Positions 13,240 through 19,788 of a stretch of DNA of 19,788 nucleotides are shown piece by piece. A model generated the notes under the pieces. That model did not search any database, was not told where the DNA came from, and worked only from the letters and a program-made list of their open reading frames with translations. The stretch lies in NCBI GenBank assembly GCA_020217165.1, contig JAIWOE010000050.1:1-19788 (forward strand). The letters are read 5' to 3'. This DNA comes from Desulfovibrio sp. (lineage in GTDB: Bacteria > Desulfobacterota > Desulfovibrionia > Desulfovibrionales > Desulfovibrionaceae). The first letter of the stretch is position 1. Each line of letters opens with the position of its first letter. Position numbers and translations under genes: made by a program.

Positions 13240-15150
13240 ATGGCCGTACCGCGTGCGCTTCCCCCCCGGTTCGACGTCATTGTCGTCGGCGCCGGCCATG
13301 CCGGTTGTGAGGCGGCCATGGCCACGGCCCGTCTGGGCCTGGATACCCTGCTGCTGACGAGCAACATCGACCGCATCGGGCACCTGTCGTGCAATCCGGC
13401 CATCGGCGGCCTGGCCAAGGGCCACATGGTCAAGGAAATCGATGCCCTGGGCGGCATGATGGGCCACTGGGCCGATGCCGCGGGCATTCAGTTCCGCACT
13501 CTGAACACCAGCAAAGGCCCCGCCGTGCGCGCCACCCGGGCCCAGATAGACCGCGACGCCTACATGCGCGTGGTCAAGCGCTCCATTTTCGCCCAGGACC
13601 GCCTGTGGGTCATCCAGGACATGGCCGAGACCCTGTGCCTGGACGCTGGCGCCGTGGCTGGTGTGCGCACGGCCTGCGGCCAGGACTTCCCGGCCCGGGC
13701 CGTGTTGCTGACCACCGGCACCTTCCTGCAGGGCACCATCCACGTGGGCCTGACCAATTTTCCCGGCGGCCGGCTGGGGGATGCGCCGGCGGCCGGGCTT
13801 TCCGCAAGCCTGCGCGGCCTGGGTCTGGAACTGGGCCGGCTCAAAACCGGCACCACCCCGCGCCTGCTCAAGGATTCCTGCGACTTCGGCAAGATGGACC
13901 CACAGCCCGGGGATGATCCGCCCCAGCCCTTCAGCTTCATGTCCACGGGGGTCCCCCTGCCCCAGGTGCCCTGTCACATGACCTGGACCAACGAGGCCAC
14001 CCACGCTGCCATCCGCGAGGGGTTCGACCGCTCGCCCATGTTCACCGGCGTCATCCAGGGTCGCGGGGCGCGGTACTGCCCGTCCATTGAAGACAAGGTG
14101 GCCCGCTTTCCAGACAAGGACCGGCATCAGATTTTCGTGGAGCCCGAGGGGCTGGAATCCCCCGAAGTCTATCCCAACGGCATCCCCACCAGCTTGCCCT
14201 TGGACGTGCAGCAGAAGCTGCTTTCCACGGTGCCGGGGCTGGAGCGGGCCGTGATCATGCGGCCGGGGTACGCCATCGAATACGATTTCGTCTTCCCCAC
14301 CCAATGCGCCCCCACCCTGGAAGTGAAAACCGTCCCCGGCCCCTGGACCGCCGGGCCGCCCCCTGGCACCTCCGGCTACGAGGAGGCCGCCGCCCAGGGC
14401 CTGTGGGCCGCCCTGAACATTTTCTGCCGCCTGACCGGCCGGCCACCTTTCCTGCCCGGGCGCGATGCAGCCTACATGGCCGTTCTGGTGGACGACCTGA
14501 CCACCCAGGGCACCACCGAGCCCTATCGCATGTTCACCTCCCGCGCCGAACACCGCCTGCTGCTGCGGGAGGCCAACGCCGACTCCCGTCTTACCCCCCT
14601 GGGCCGCGAACTGGGTCTGGTGGATGAGGCGCGCTGGGCAGCATTCTCCGAAAAGGCCGCCATGATCCGGGAACTGCTGGAGGCCCTGGCCCAGGTGCAA
14701 ATCCGGCCCGACGCCGCCACCCGCGAAGTACTGCAGGCCATGGGCGCCCACGTGCCGGCCAAGGCCGTGACCCTGGCGGAGCTGGTACGCCAGCCCGAAC
14801 TGCGCCTGGCAGACTGCGCGCCCCTGTGGCCCCGCATTGCGGACTGCCTTCGCCAACGCCCCGACGCCGTGCAGGAAGCGGAAACCATTTGCAAATACGA
14901 AGGCTACCTCAAGCGCCAGGCCCAGCTGGCGGCGCAATCCCAGGGCCTGGAAGGGAAAATGTTGCCGCCAACCCTGGACTATCAGGGTATTCCCGGCCTT
15001 TCCCGTGAGGTGATGGAAAAACTCGCCGCCATCCGCCCCCGCACCCTGGGGCAGGCGGCGCGCATTTCCGGCGTGACGCCGGCGGCCATCGCCTGTCTGG
15101 AAGTGCATCTGAAAAAACTGGAGCGTGCCGCGGCAACGAACAAACCGTAA
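13240..15150 (+). CDS. mnmG: tRNA uridine-5-carboxymethylaminomethyl modification enzyme MnmG (GidA)
   Basis: With MnmE, this FAD enzyme installs the carboxymethylaminomethyl or aminomethyl group at wobble U34 of tRNAs. The 636 residues fit the family. Visible are the Rossmann motif VVGAGHAGCEAA (15-26), SCNPAIGGLAKGH (50-62) with redox-linked C51, GIQFRTLNTSKGPAVRA (82-98), the second conserved C280 in RYCPSIEDKV, GYEEAAAQG (379-387), TSRAEHRL and the C-terminal tRNA/MnmE-binding helical domain (YEGYLKRQ, then IPGLSREV). ATG 13240 is used because upstream codons overlap the M20 gene. The ribosome site is weak. Oddity: the near-invariant AGQINGT is AGPPPGT here (371-377), preceded by PWT where LFF/LFL is usual. 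mnmE is not in the window. Confidence 0.95.
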   Translation: MAVPRALPPRFDVIVVGAGHAGCEAAMATARLGLDTLLLTSNIDRIGHLSCNPAIGGLAKGHMVKEIDALGGMMGHWADAAGIQFRTLNTSKGPAVRATRAQIDRDAYMRVVKRSIFAQDRLWVIQDMAETLCLDAGAVAGVRTACGQDFPARAVLLTTGTFLQGTIHVGLTNFPGGRLGDAPAAGLSASLRGLGLELGRLKTGTTPRLLKDSCDFGKMDPQPGDDPPQPFSFMSTGVPLPQVPCHMTWTNEATHAAIREGFDRSPMFTGVIQGRGARYCPSIEDKVARFPDKDRHQIFVEPEGLESPEVYPNGIPTSLPLDVQQKLLSTVPGLERAVIMRPGYAIEYDFVFPTQCAPTLEVKTVPGPWTAGPPPGTSGYEEAAAQGLWAALNIFCRLTGRPPFLPGRDAAYMAVLVDDLTTQGTTEPYRMFTSRAEHRLLLREANADSRLTPLGRELGLVDEARWAAFSEKAAMIRELLEALAQVQIRPDAATREVLQAMGAHVPAKAVTLAELVRQPELRLADCAPLWPRIADCLRQRPDAVQEAETICKYEGYLKRQAQLAAQSQGLEGKMLPPTLDYQGIPGLSREVMEKLAAIRPRTLGQAARISGVTPAAIACLEVHLKKLERAAATNKP

Positions 15151-15160
15151 GGCATTTTCC

Positions 15161-15262
15161 TTGCATGGATTATTGCAACAGGGCAGAATCAGCCGAGCCT
15201 TGAACCGGCCCCGCGGCCCAGGCCGCGAACCTGCACGATGCATTGACCTTCACTGGATTATT
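15161..15262 (+). repeat. Short repeats in the mnmG-PilZ gap
   Basis: The 113-base gap contains TGGATTATT twice (15166-15174, 15254-15262). The first copy lies inside TTGCA-N8-TGCAA. A GCGGCC-CA-GGCCGC hairpin at about 15213-15228 has no T-tract. These could be control sites for the PilZ gene, or chance. Confidence 0.2.
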
Positions 15263-15263
15263 C

Positions 15264-16328
15264 ATGCTCAGGCCCCTTGCCGCCAGTTTTGACCGCAACT
15301 TTCTGGAGACCGTGCAGAATTCCTTCTTCACGAGTCTGGACCGCTTCATTGAGGCCCTGCCCTTTTTCCTGGGCATGCTGGCCGTGCTGGTGGCCTTGGC
15401 GGTCTGCGTCGGCCTGTTCAATTTCATCCGCCGACGCCTGCGCGGCCAGCCCCCCCCCGTGGGGCTCATTGCCGATGCGAAGGAAATCCGGGCCCTGCTG
15501 GATCAGGCCCTCGTGGAGCGCAGCCGCATGGATGTGAAATTCCTGCCGGCGGACGGGTCCCGCAAATCCATGCCCTGCTCCCTGGTGGACATGTCCGGCA
15601 ATACCCTCACCCTGGATCCCCCCTCCTTTGTGGAAGCACGGCCGGACTGGATGGGCCGGCAGGTGCAGTGCTTTTTCCGGCTCAACACCGCCAAGGGGCA
15701 GACCCTCTTTTACACTTTCGAAACCACCATCCTCGGGGTGGACGCCCGCGGGGACCGCACGGCCCGGCTCCTCGCCGCCGTGCCCCCGGTGATGCGGCTG
15801 GAGCAAAAGCGCTCCTTTTTACGCATCGACCCCCCCCAACAGTATTTTCTGGGCCTGGCCCTGTGGCGGGACCGCTGGGAGCCCTCCACCCTCCCTCCCT
15901 CGAATATCAAGGAATGGGGCCGGCCGCCCCTGGTGTTCATGCCGGACAAGTCCCGCAACCCCGTCATGGTGTCCAACATTTCCGCCTCGGGCCTGCGCCT
16001 GTCCGTGCGGCCGGACGCCGCCAAGGAGGTGAACCTTGCCCCCCAGGTTGGCAGCAGGGTGCTGATTCTGCTGGATTTGTACGATCCCGACACCGAACGC
16101 AAGAGGCGATTTTGGCTGCGGTGCCGCATCCAGAACCTGCATGAAGACTTCAACACCCACAATCTGGAGCTCGGCATGCAGATCATCGCCTCTGGCCGGC
16201 CCATCCTTGAGGAAATCCCGTACGAGCTCGCCTGGCAGGCCGTGGGTGAAGACGGCGTGGAGCCCCTGGCCGCCTGGGTCATGCGCCGCCACTTGGAATT
16301 GTACCGGGAAAAAGGTATGGAGCAATAG
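15264..16328 (+). CDS. Membrane-anchored PilZ-domain protein (c-di-GMP receptor, YcgR-like layout)
   Basis: This 354-residue protein probably senses cyclic di-GMP at the inner membrane. It has a short N-terminal amphipathic segment, one membrane helix (about 34-56) followed by a basic FIRRRLRG, a beta-rich YcgR-N-like domain (about 80-180), and a C-terminal PilZ domain. The PilZ ligand motifs are R183-SFL-R187 in KRSFLRID (RxxxR) and N238-ISASG (N/DxSxxG). Both are intact, which supports real c-di-GMP binding. ATG 15264 was preferred to an in-frame TTG at 15243; neither has a strong ribosome site. It lies alone between mnmG and corC, with no flagellar or cellulose genes nearby, so its output (motility, polysaccharide or other) cannot be assigned. 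Confidence 0.82.
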   Translation: MLRPLAASFDRNFLETVQNSFFTSLDRFIEALPFFLGMLAVLVALAVCVGLFNFIRRRLRGQPPPVGLIADAKEIRALLDQALVERSRMDVKFLPADGSRKSMPCSLVDMSGNTLTLDPPSFVEARPDWMGRQVQCFFRLNTAKGQTLFYTFETTILGVDARGDRTARLLAAVPPVMRLEQKRSFLRIDPPQQYFLGLALWRDRWEPSTLPPSNIKEWGRPPLVFMPDKSRNPVMVSNISASGLRLSVRPDAAKEVNLAPQVGSRVLILLDLYDPDTERKRRFWLRCRIQNLHEDFNTHNLELGMQIIASGRPILEEIPYELAWQAVGEDGVEPLAAWVMRRHLELYREKGMEQ

Positions 16329-16360
16329 GACGCAATTTCTGCCAACAAGGTGTTGCCTTG

Positions 16361-16427
16361 CGTGCATTCTGCCTCTATGTATGCACGAGAAGCACATGCA
16401 GTTCCAACCGCATGCCCCCAGGGCATG
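16361..16427 (+). other. Hairpin-rich intergenic segment after the PilZ gene
   Basis: The 245-base gap 16329-16573 shows no credible ORF with a ribosome site. It holds two perfect 7-bp stems: CGTGCAT/ATGCACG (16361-16367 with 16381-16387) and CATGCCC/GGGCATG around CCA (16411-16417 with 16421-16427). Neither is followed by a T-tract. They could be mRNA processing structures, a small RNA, or a 5' leader of corC. Confidence 0.3.
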
Positions 16428-16561
16428 ATTGCGCACCCAATGCCGCATGCATCCCTTTTCGACTGGCCCTGCCCACTGCGCCACCCCGTGGCCCTGCCGC
16501 CGCATCCGCGGGGCCGGCATGAGGTGGCAGGCGTGCGCCCGGGCCTGGTCCCACCGCAACC

Positions 16562-16566
16562 AGGAG
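16562..16566 (+). promoter_or_regulatory. Ribosome binding site fixing a TTG start for corC
   Basis: AGGAG lies 7 bases upstream of TTG 16574. An earlier in-frame TTG at 16568 is only 1 base away and cannot use it. No ATG occurs near. Confidence 0.6.
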
Positions 16567-16573
16567 CTTGACG

Positions 16574-17470
16574 TTGGACGAGGAGAGCGGGCTTTGGCCC
16601 TTCCTGAGCCGGCTGTTCGGCGCGAAGAATGGACACACCATTGAAAAGCGCATTGAAGAGGCCGCCCAGGAAGGCGAACTGAAAGCCGACGAAATGGTCA
16701 TGTTGCTCAATGTCTTGCGCCTTGGCCGCAAGCAGGTGTTCGACATCATGATTCCGCGCACGGACATCGTCTGTGCCGAAATCGACGACACCTTGAGCGA
16801 AGTCATGCAGAAAATCGTCACTTCGGGGCATTCCCGTATCCCTATTTACAAGGAGAATCGGGACAACATCGTGGGCATCCTGTACGCCAAGGATCTGCTC
16901 AAGGTGCTTTCCGACGAGGCCGAAGGCCCGTGCTCCGGAACGCCTCCCCGGTTGCAAGACTGCATGCGGGAACCCTTTTTTGTGCCGGAAACCAAAAATG
17001 TGAAGGAACTCATCCAGGAATTTCGCTCCCGCAAGATTCATCTGGCCATTGCCCTGGATGAATATGCGGGCACCTCCGGCCTGGTGACCCTGGAAGACCT
17101 GCTGGAAGAAATCGTGGGTGAGATCGAAGACGAATACGACGCCCCCCGCCCCGATGAGGTGCAACCCCTCGGCGAACAACGGTATCTGGTCTCGGGCCGC
17201 ACCATGCTGGAAGACCTGGCCCAGGAAACCGGCCTGGAGCTGGAATCCGAACAGGTGGAAACCGTGGGCGGCTACCTGAGCGAGCTGGCCGGCCGTGTGC
17301 CCCGGCAAGGCGAGGTCTTTCGCGTGCAGGGCTGGCGCTTTGAAGTCAAGGAAGCAGATGCCAAACAAGTGCGCATCACCCTGCTTTCCTTGGATGACGG
17401 CAGCCAGGACGCCGCCCTGCCCCTGGTGCGTTCCGGCCACGCCGATGGTGTCCGGCATCGCAACGAATAA
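16574..17470 (+). CDS. corC: CBS-domain protein of the CorC/HlyC type (soluble, no DUF21)
   Basis: This 298-residue cytoplasmic protein matches E. coli YbeX/CorC. It has a short N-terminal helical region (EKRIEEAAQEGEL), a CBS pair (first about 58-115 with VFDIMIPRTDIV before it; second about 128-188 with EYAGTSGLVTLEDLLEEIVGEIEDEY) and a CorC_HlyC C-terminal domain (about 193-275) containing ETVGGYLSELAGRVP. Members bind adenine nucleotides and have been linked to magnesium/cobalt homeostasis and ribosome function. The old 'hemolysin' label is not supported by the sequence. The membrane DUF21 domain of larger relatives is absent. The start is TTG, chosen for AGGAG spacing. lnt follows after 19 bases, the same corC-lnt order as in E. 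coli; ybeY and ybeZ are not seen here. Confidence 0.9.
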   Translation: MDEESGLWPFLSRLFGAKNGHTIEKRIEEAAQEGELKADEMVMLLNVLRLGRKQVFDIMIPRTDIVCAEIDDTLSEVMQKIVTSGHSRIPIYKENRDNIVGILYAKDLLKVLSDEAEGPCSGTPPRLQDCMREPFFVPETKNVKELIQEFRSRKIHLAIALDEYAGTSGLVTLEDLLEEIVGEIEDEYDAPRPDEVQPLGEQRYLVSGRTMLEDLAQETGLELESEQVETVGGYLSELAGRVPRQGEVFRVQGWRFEVKEADAKQVRITLLSLDDGSQDAALPLVRSGHADGVRHRNE

Positions 17471-17489
17471 CGTGGCAGTACCCTGATCC

Positions 17490-19049
17490 ATGATCTACCA
17501 TTCCCTGCTGGTCCTTTTGGGGAGCTTCTTCGGCTTCGCCAACCCCATTGAGCAATTTCCGCCGGCAGCCCTGCTGGTGCCCGGCGGCTTGTACCTGCTG
17601 GGTCTCGGGGCGCAATCCCCGGGGCAGGCCATGCGGCGCGGCTGGGTGGCGGGCGGGTTGGGCGCCGGGGCCTCCCTGTACTGGGTGGCCGTGCCAGTGC
17701 ACGACTTTGCCTATGTGCCCTGGGCCCTGGCCGCACCGTGCGCCGTGCTCTTGGGCATGACCCTGGGGTTTTTCAGCGGGCTGTATTCCATGGCCTGTCA
17801 GCATGTGTCCCGCCGCCTGCCCCTGTTGCCGGCGGCCTTGTTCGCCGGCATGGTCTGGGGGTTGCTGGAAGCGGCCAAGGGCCACGCCCTGACGGGATTT
17901 CCCTGGCTGGTCCTGCCGGCGGCGTTTGCCCCCTGGCCCCTGCTCATCCAGGGGCTCTCCACCGTGGGCAGCTGGGGGTTGGCCGGGGTGCTGGCCATGG
18001 CCGCCGCAAGCTGGGCCCACGGGCGCTGGCTCAAGCATGGCGTGGGGGCCTCGGCCCTGCCGGGGGCATTCCTGGGCCTGGTGGTGATGGCCGCCCTGTT
18101 TCTGCACGGCGTGGCCGTGCTGCAGGAGCCGCAAACCAGCGACGGCACGGCCCTGGTGGCCGTGGTGCAGGGCAACGTGGACCAGAGTGTCAAATGGAAC
18201 GAAGCCTACCAGCAGGAAACCATCGACCGCTACGTCTCCCTGTCCCGATCCCTGGTCACCCAGCATGCGCAAACACCCCCCAAGGTGTTGGTGTGGCCGG
18301 AAACCTCCATGCCCTTTTATTTCCAGGAACCAGGGGACGCATCCCAGCAGGTCCGGTCCCTGGCGGCGGACCTGGGCGTGCCCGTGCTCCTGGGTGCACC
18401 GGGGTATGACCGGGATCTGGATTCCAACCAGTACCGATTCTTCAATCGGGCCTATCTCCTGGGGGCGGATGGAGCCATCCAGTCCTATTACGAAAAAGAA
18501 CATCTGGTGCCTTTCGGGGAGTACATCCCTTTTGGCAAGCATCTGACCTTTCTGAAAAAACTCGTGGAAGGGCCGGGGGATTTCACTCCAGGCGTGCAGG
18601 TGGCGCCCCTCAGCCTGGGGCACCTCTCCATGGGGGTGCTCATCTGCTACGAAACCATTTTCCCCGAACTGGCCCAAAAGCGCGTGGCCCAAGGCGCCAA
18701 CGTATTGGTAAACCTGTCCAACGACGCCTGGTTCGGCAAAACCGCCGCCCCCACCCAGCACCTGCACCTGGCCGTGTTACGCGCCGTGGAACAGCGTCGC
18801 AGCGTGGTGCGCGCCACGAATACGGGCATCAGCGCCGTGATCCGGCCCACGGGGGTCATCCGCACTCCCACTCGCCTGTTCGAGACCACCGTCTTTGCCG
18901 TGGAAACGGAACTCATGGCCTCCCACACGCTGTTTCACAGGTGGCACAATGCCATCTTGCCGGTCATGGCCGGATTGAGTATCATTTGTTATCTGTGGTC
19001 GCGCATCGCTCCCTGCAGGACTCCCTCCAAGGGCGCCCACTACAGCTGA
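17490..19049 (+). CDS. lnt: Apolipoprotein N-acyltransferase
   Basis: Lnt adds the third acyl chain to the N-terminal cysteine of diacylated lipoproteins in the inner membrane, the last step of lipoprotein maturation in Gram-negative bacteria. The 519 residues show an N-terminal block of about six to seven membrane helices (1-212) and a periplasmic nitrilase-like domain (about 220-490). The triad is complete: E271 in VWPETSMP, K336 in YYEKEHLVPFGEY and C386 in VLICYETIFPE. NLSNDAWFG follows, and a final membrane helix (about 488-508) precedes a basic tail. Length and residue spacing nearly equal the E. coli enzyme. ATG 17490 has only a weak ribosome site, so coupling to corC is likely. prfB begins 48 bases downstream. 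Confidence 0.95.
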   Translation: MIYHSLLVLLGSFFGFANPIEQFPPAALLVPGGLYLLGLGAQSPGQAMRRGWVAGGLGAGASLYWVAVPVHDFAYVPWALAAPCAVLLGMTLGFFSGLYSMACQHVSRRLPLLPAALFAGMVWGLLEAAKGHALTGFPWLVLPAAFAPWPLLIQGLSTVGSWGLAGVLAMAAASWAHGRWLKHGVGASALPGAFLGLVVMAALFLHGVAVLQEPQTSDGTALVAVVQGNVDQSVKWNEAYQQETIDRYVSLSRSLVTQHAQTPPKVLVWPETSMPFYFQEPGDASQQVRSLAADLGVPVLLGAPGYDRDLDSNQYRFFNRAYLLGADGAIQSYYEKEHLVPFGEYIPFGKHLTFLKKLVEGPGDFTPGVQVAPLSLGHLSMGVLICYETIFPELAQKRVAQGANVLVNLSNDAWFGKTAAPTQHLHLAVLRAVEQRRSVVRATNTGISAVIRPTGVIRTPTRLFETTVFAVETELMASHTLFHRWHNAILPVMAGLSIICYLWSRIAPCRTPSKGAHYS

Positions 19050-19097
19050 TGCGCTTCATGCCGTGTGTTTGCTCACCTTCATCCATCGAAATATCCC

Positions 19098-19788
19098 ATG
19101 TTGCAATTGTCCGATTTGAAGATTCAGGCTGCACCCTTGCAGACCCAGTACGACTCCCTCTGGAGGCGTCTTTGACCTGGAGGCAGCCAAAACCCGCCTG
19201 CAGACCATTGAAGACGAACTTGCCAAGCCGGAATCCTGGAGCAATCCCGAACGCATGACCCCCCTGCTGCAGGAAAAGCGGCAGAAGAGCGAGCAGGTGG
19301 CCCGCTGGGAGGCCCTGCAGGCCGCCCGGGCCGAACTGGACCAGTGGCTGGAATTTGCCGCGGCCGAAGAATCCCAGGATGTGCTGGAGCAGCTGCACGC
19401 CCAGCTGGAGGTGCTGGCCGCCACCCTGCAGGAAGTGGAGATGGATCTCCTGCTTTCCAATGCCGTGGACAAGTGCGACGTCATCCTGGAAATCCATTCC
19501 GGCGCCGGCGGCACCGAAGCCCAGGACTGGGCGGAAATGCTCCTGCGCATGTACCGCCGCTGGGCGGAGCGTCACGACATGCAGACGAGCCTGCTGGACT
19601 ACCAGGAGGGCGAAGAAGCCGGCCTGAAGAGCGCCACCCTGGAAATCAGAGGACCCAATGCCTACGGCTTGCTCAAGGGCGAAACCGGCATCCACCGCCT
19701 CATCCGCATCTCCCCCTTTGACAGCTCCGGCCGTCGGCACACCTCCTTTGCCTCCGTGTCTGTCTATCCTGACGTCAACGACGAGATT
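19098..19788 (+). CDS. prfB: Peptide chain release factor 2, 5' part, with programmed +1 frameshift
   Basis: RF2 terminates translation at UGA and UAA. Frame zero runs 25 codons from ATG 19098 (MLQLSDLKIQ...) and meets TGA at 19173-19175. Shifting +1 after CTT (Leu25) continues DLEAAKTRLQTIEDELA without interruption to the window end. Downstream are the RF2 features EIHSGAGGTEAQDWAEMLLR, the codon-recognition tripeptide S205-P-F207 in ISPFDSSGRRHTSF, and YPDVNDE. SPF, not PxT, identifies RF2 rather than RF1, and SPF falls at the same residue numbers as in E. coli. The GGQ catalytic loop lies beyond the window. The coding sequence is 19098-19172 joined to 19174-19788. No strong ribosome site precedes the ATG. 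This is not a pseudogene. Confidence 0.95.
19162..19176 (+). promoter_or_regulatory. prfB autoregulatory +1 frameshift site
   Basis: GGAGG (19162-19166), three spacer bases CGT, slippery CTT (19170-19172) and TGA-C (19173-19176) reproduce the known RF2 element, including SD-to-CTT spacing and the poor TGAC termination context. When RF2 is scarce the ribosome pauses at TGA, the internal SD-like pairing strains it, and it slips +1 so that more RF2 is made. Confidence 0.95.

Noticed and set aside
13138..15243. 701-codon minus-strand ORF opposite mnmG
   Set aside because: Antisense shadow of a clear mnmG; no family motifs and Gly/Gln/His-rich composition.
16350..16571. 73-codon plus-strand ORF in the gap before corC
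   Set aside because: Pro/His/Ala-rich translation without family features and no ribosome site; the hairpins in the same region are a better description.
19173..19175. prfB as a pseudogene because of an early TGA
   Set aside because: The TGA sits in the canonical RF2 frameshift element and the +1 frame continues with conserved RF2 sequence.

Overview
The window looks like chromosome of a Gram-negative, high-GC, strictly respiratory or fermentative anaerobe of the Desulfovibrio type (Desulfobacterota). Four points support this. Glutamate synthase is split into separate glutaminase, FMN and GXGXG polypeptides plus a four-cluster ferredoxin. A PxxKW-type cysteine-rich protein is present. The envelope set is Gram-negative (secD, yajC, lnt, CorC). 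The prfB gene carries an intact programmed frameshift. The genus is inference; no rRNA or other definitive marker is present.

Left third, minus strand (1-4740): reading right to left, a TTG-started FMN/Fe-S glutamate synthase subunit, a 4x[4Fe-4S] ferredoxin, a class II glutamine amidotransferase and a GXGXG subunit form a tight operon that runs into yajC. A strong hairpin with a T-tract follows yajC, and then the first 48 codons of secD reach the window edge. No gltD-type flavoprotein is present. An AT-rich leader (about 4530-4740) upstream of the operon holds a TTGACA box and several inverted repeats. Next to it is a very stable terminator for the neighbouring chemoreceptor gene (4795-6825).

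Centre (6982-11612): an island linked to S-adenosylmethionine by-products and purine salvage. It contains a methylthioadenosine phosphorylase (minus), a small predicted membrane protein on the opposite strand, adenine phosphoribosyltransferase (apt, minus) and, diverging from apt, two tandem MtaD/SsnA-like amidohydrolases coupled by an ATGA overlap. Together they could cleave MTA, recycle the adenine to AMP and deaminate MTA/SAH-like nucleosides; substrates are inferred.

Right part, plus strand (11678-19788): a PxxKW cysteine-rich small protein, an M20 peptidase-family hydrolase, mnmG, a membrane-anchored PilZ (c-di-GMP-binding) protein, a soluble CBS/CorC protein, lnt and the 5' part of prfB. 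mnmG has an unexpected PPP in place of the conserved QIN of its AGQINGT motif. The corC-lnt pair is a widely conserved arrangement. prfB contains an in-frame TGA at codon 26 preceded by GGAGG-CGT-CTT, the classic RF2 autoregulatory +1 frameshift.

No tRNA, rRNA, CRISPR array, insertion sequence or phage gene was recognised, and no stretch over 300 bases lacks a gene. Most of the window is housekeeping. The least explained elements are the small membrane ORF at 7902, the PxxKW protein, the repeats in the glt leader, the hairpin-rich gap at 16329-16573 and the mnmG substitution.
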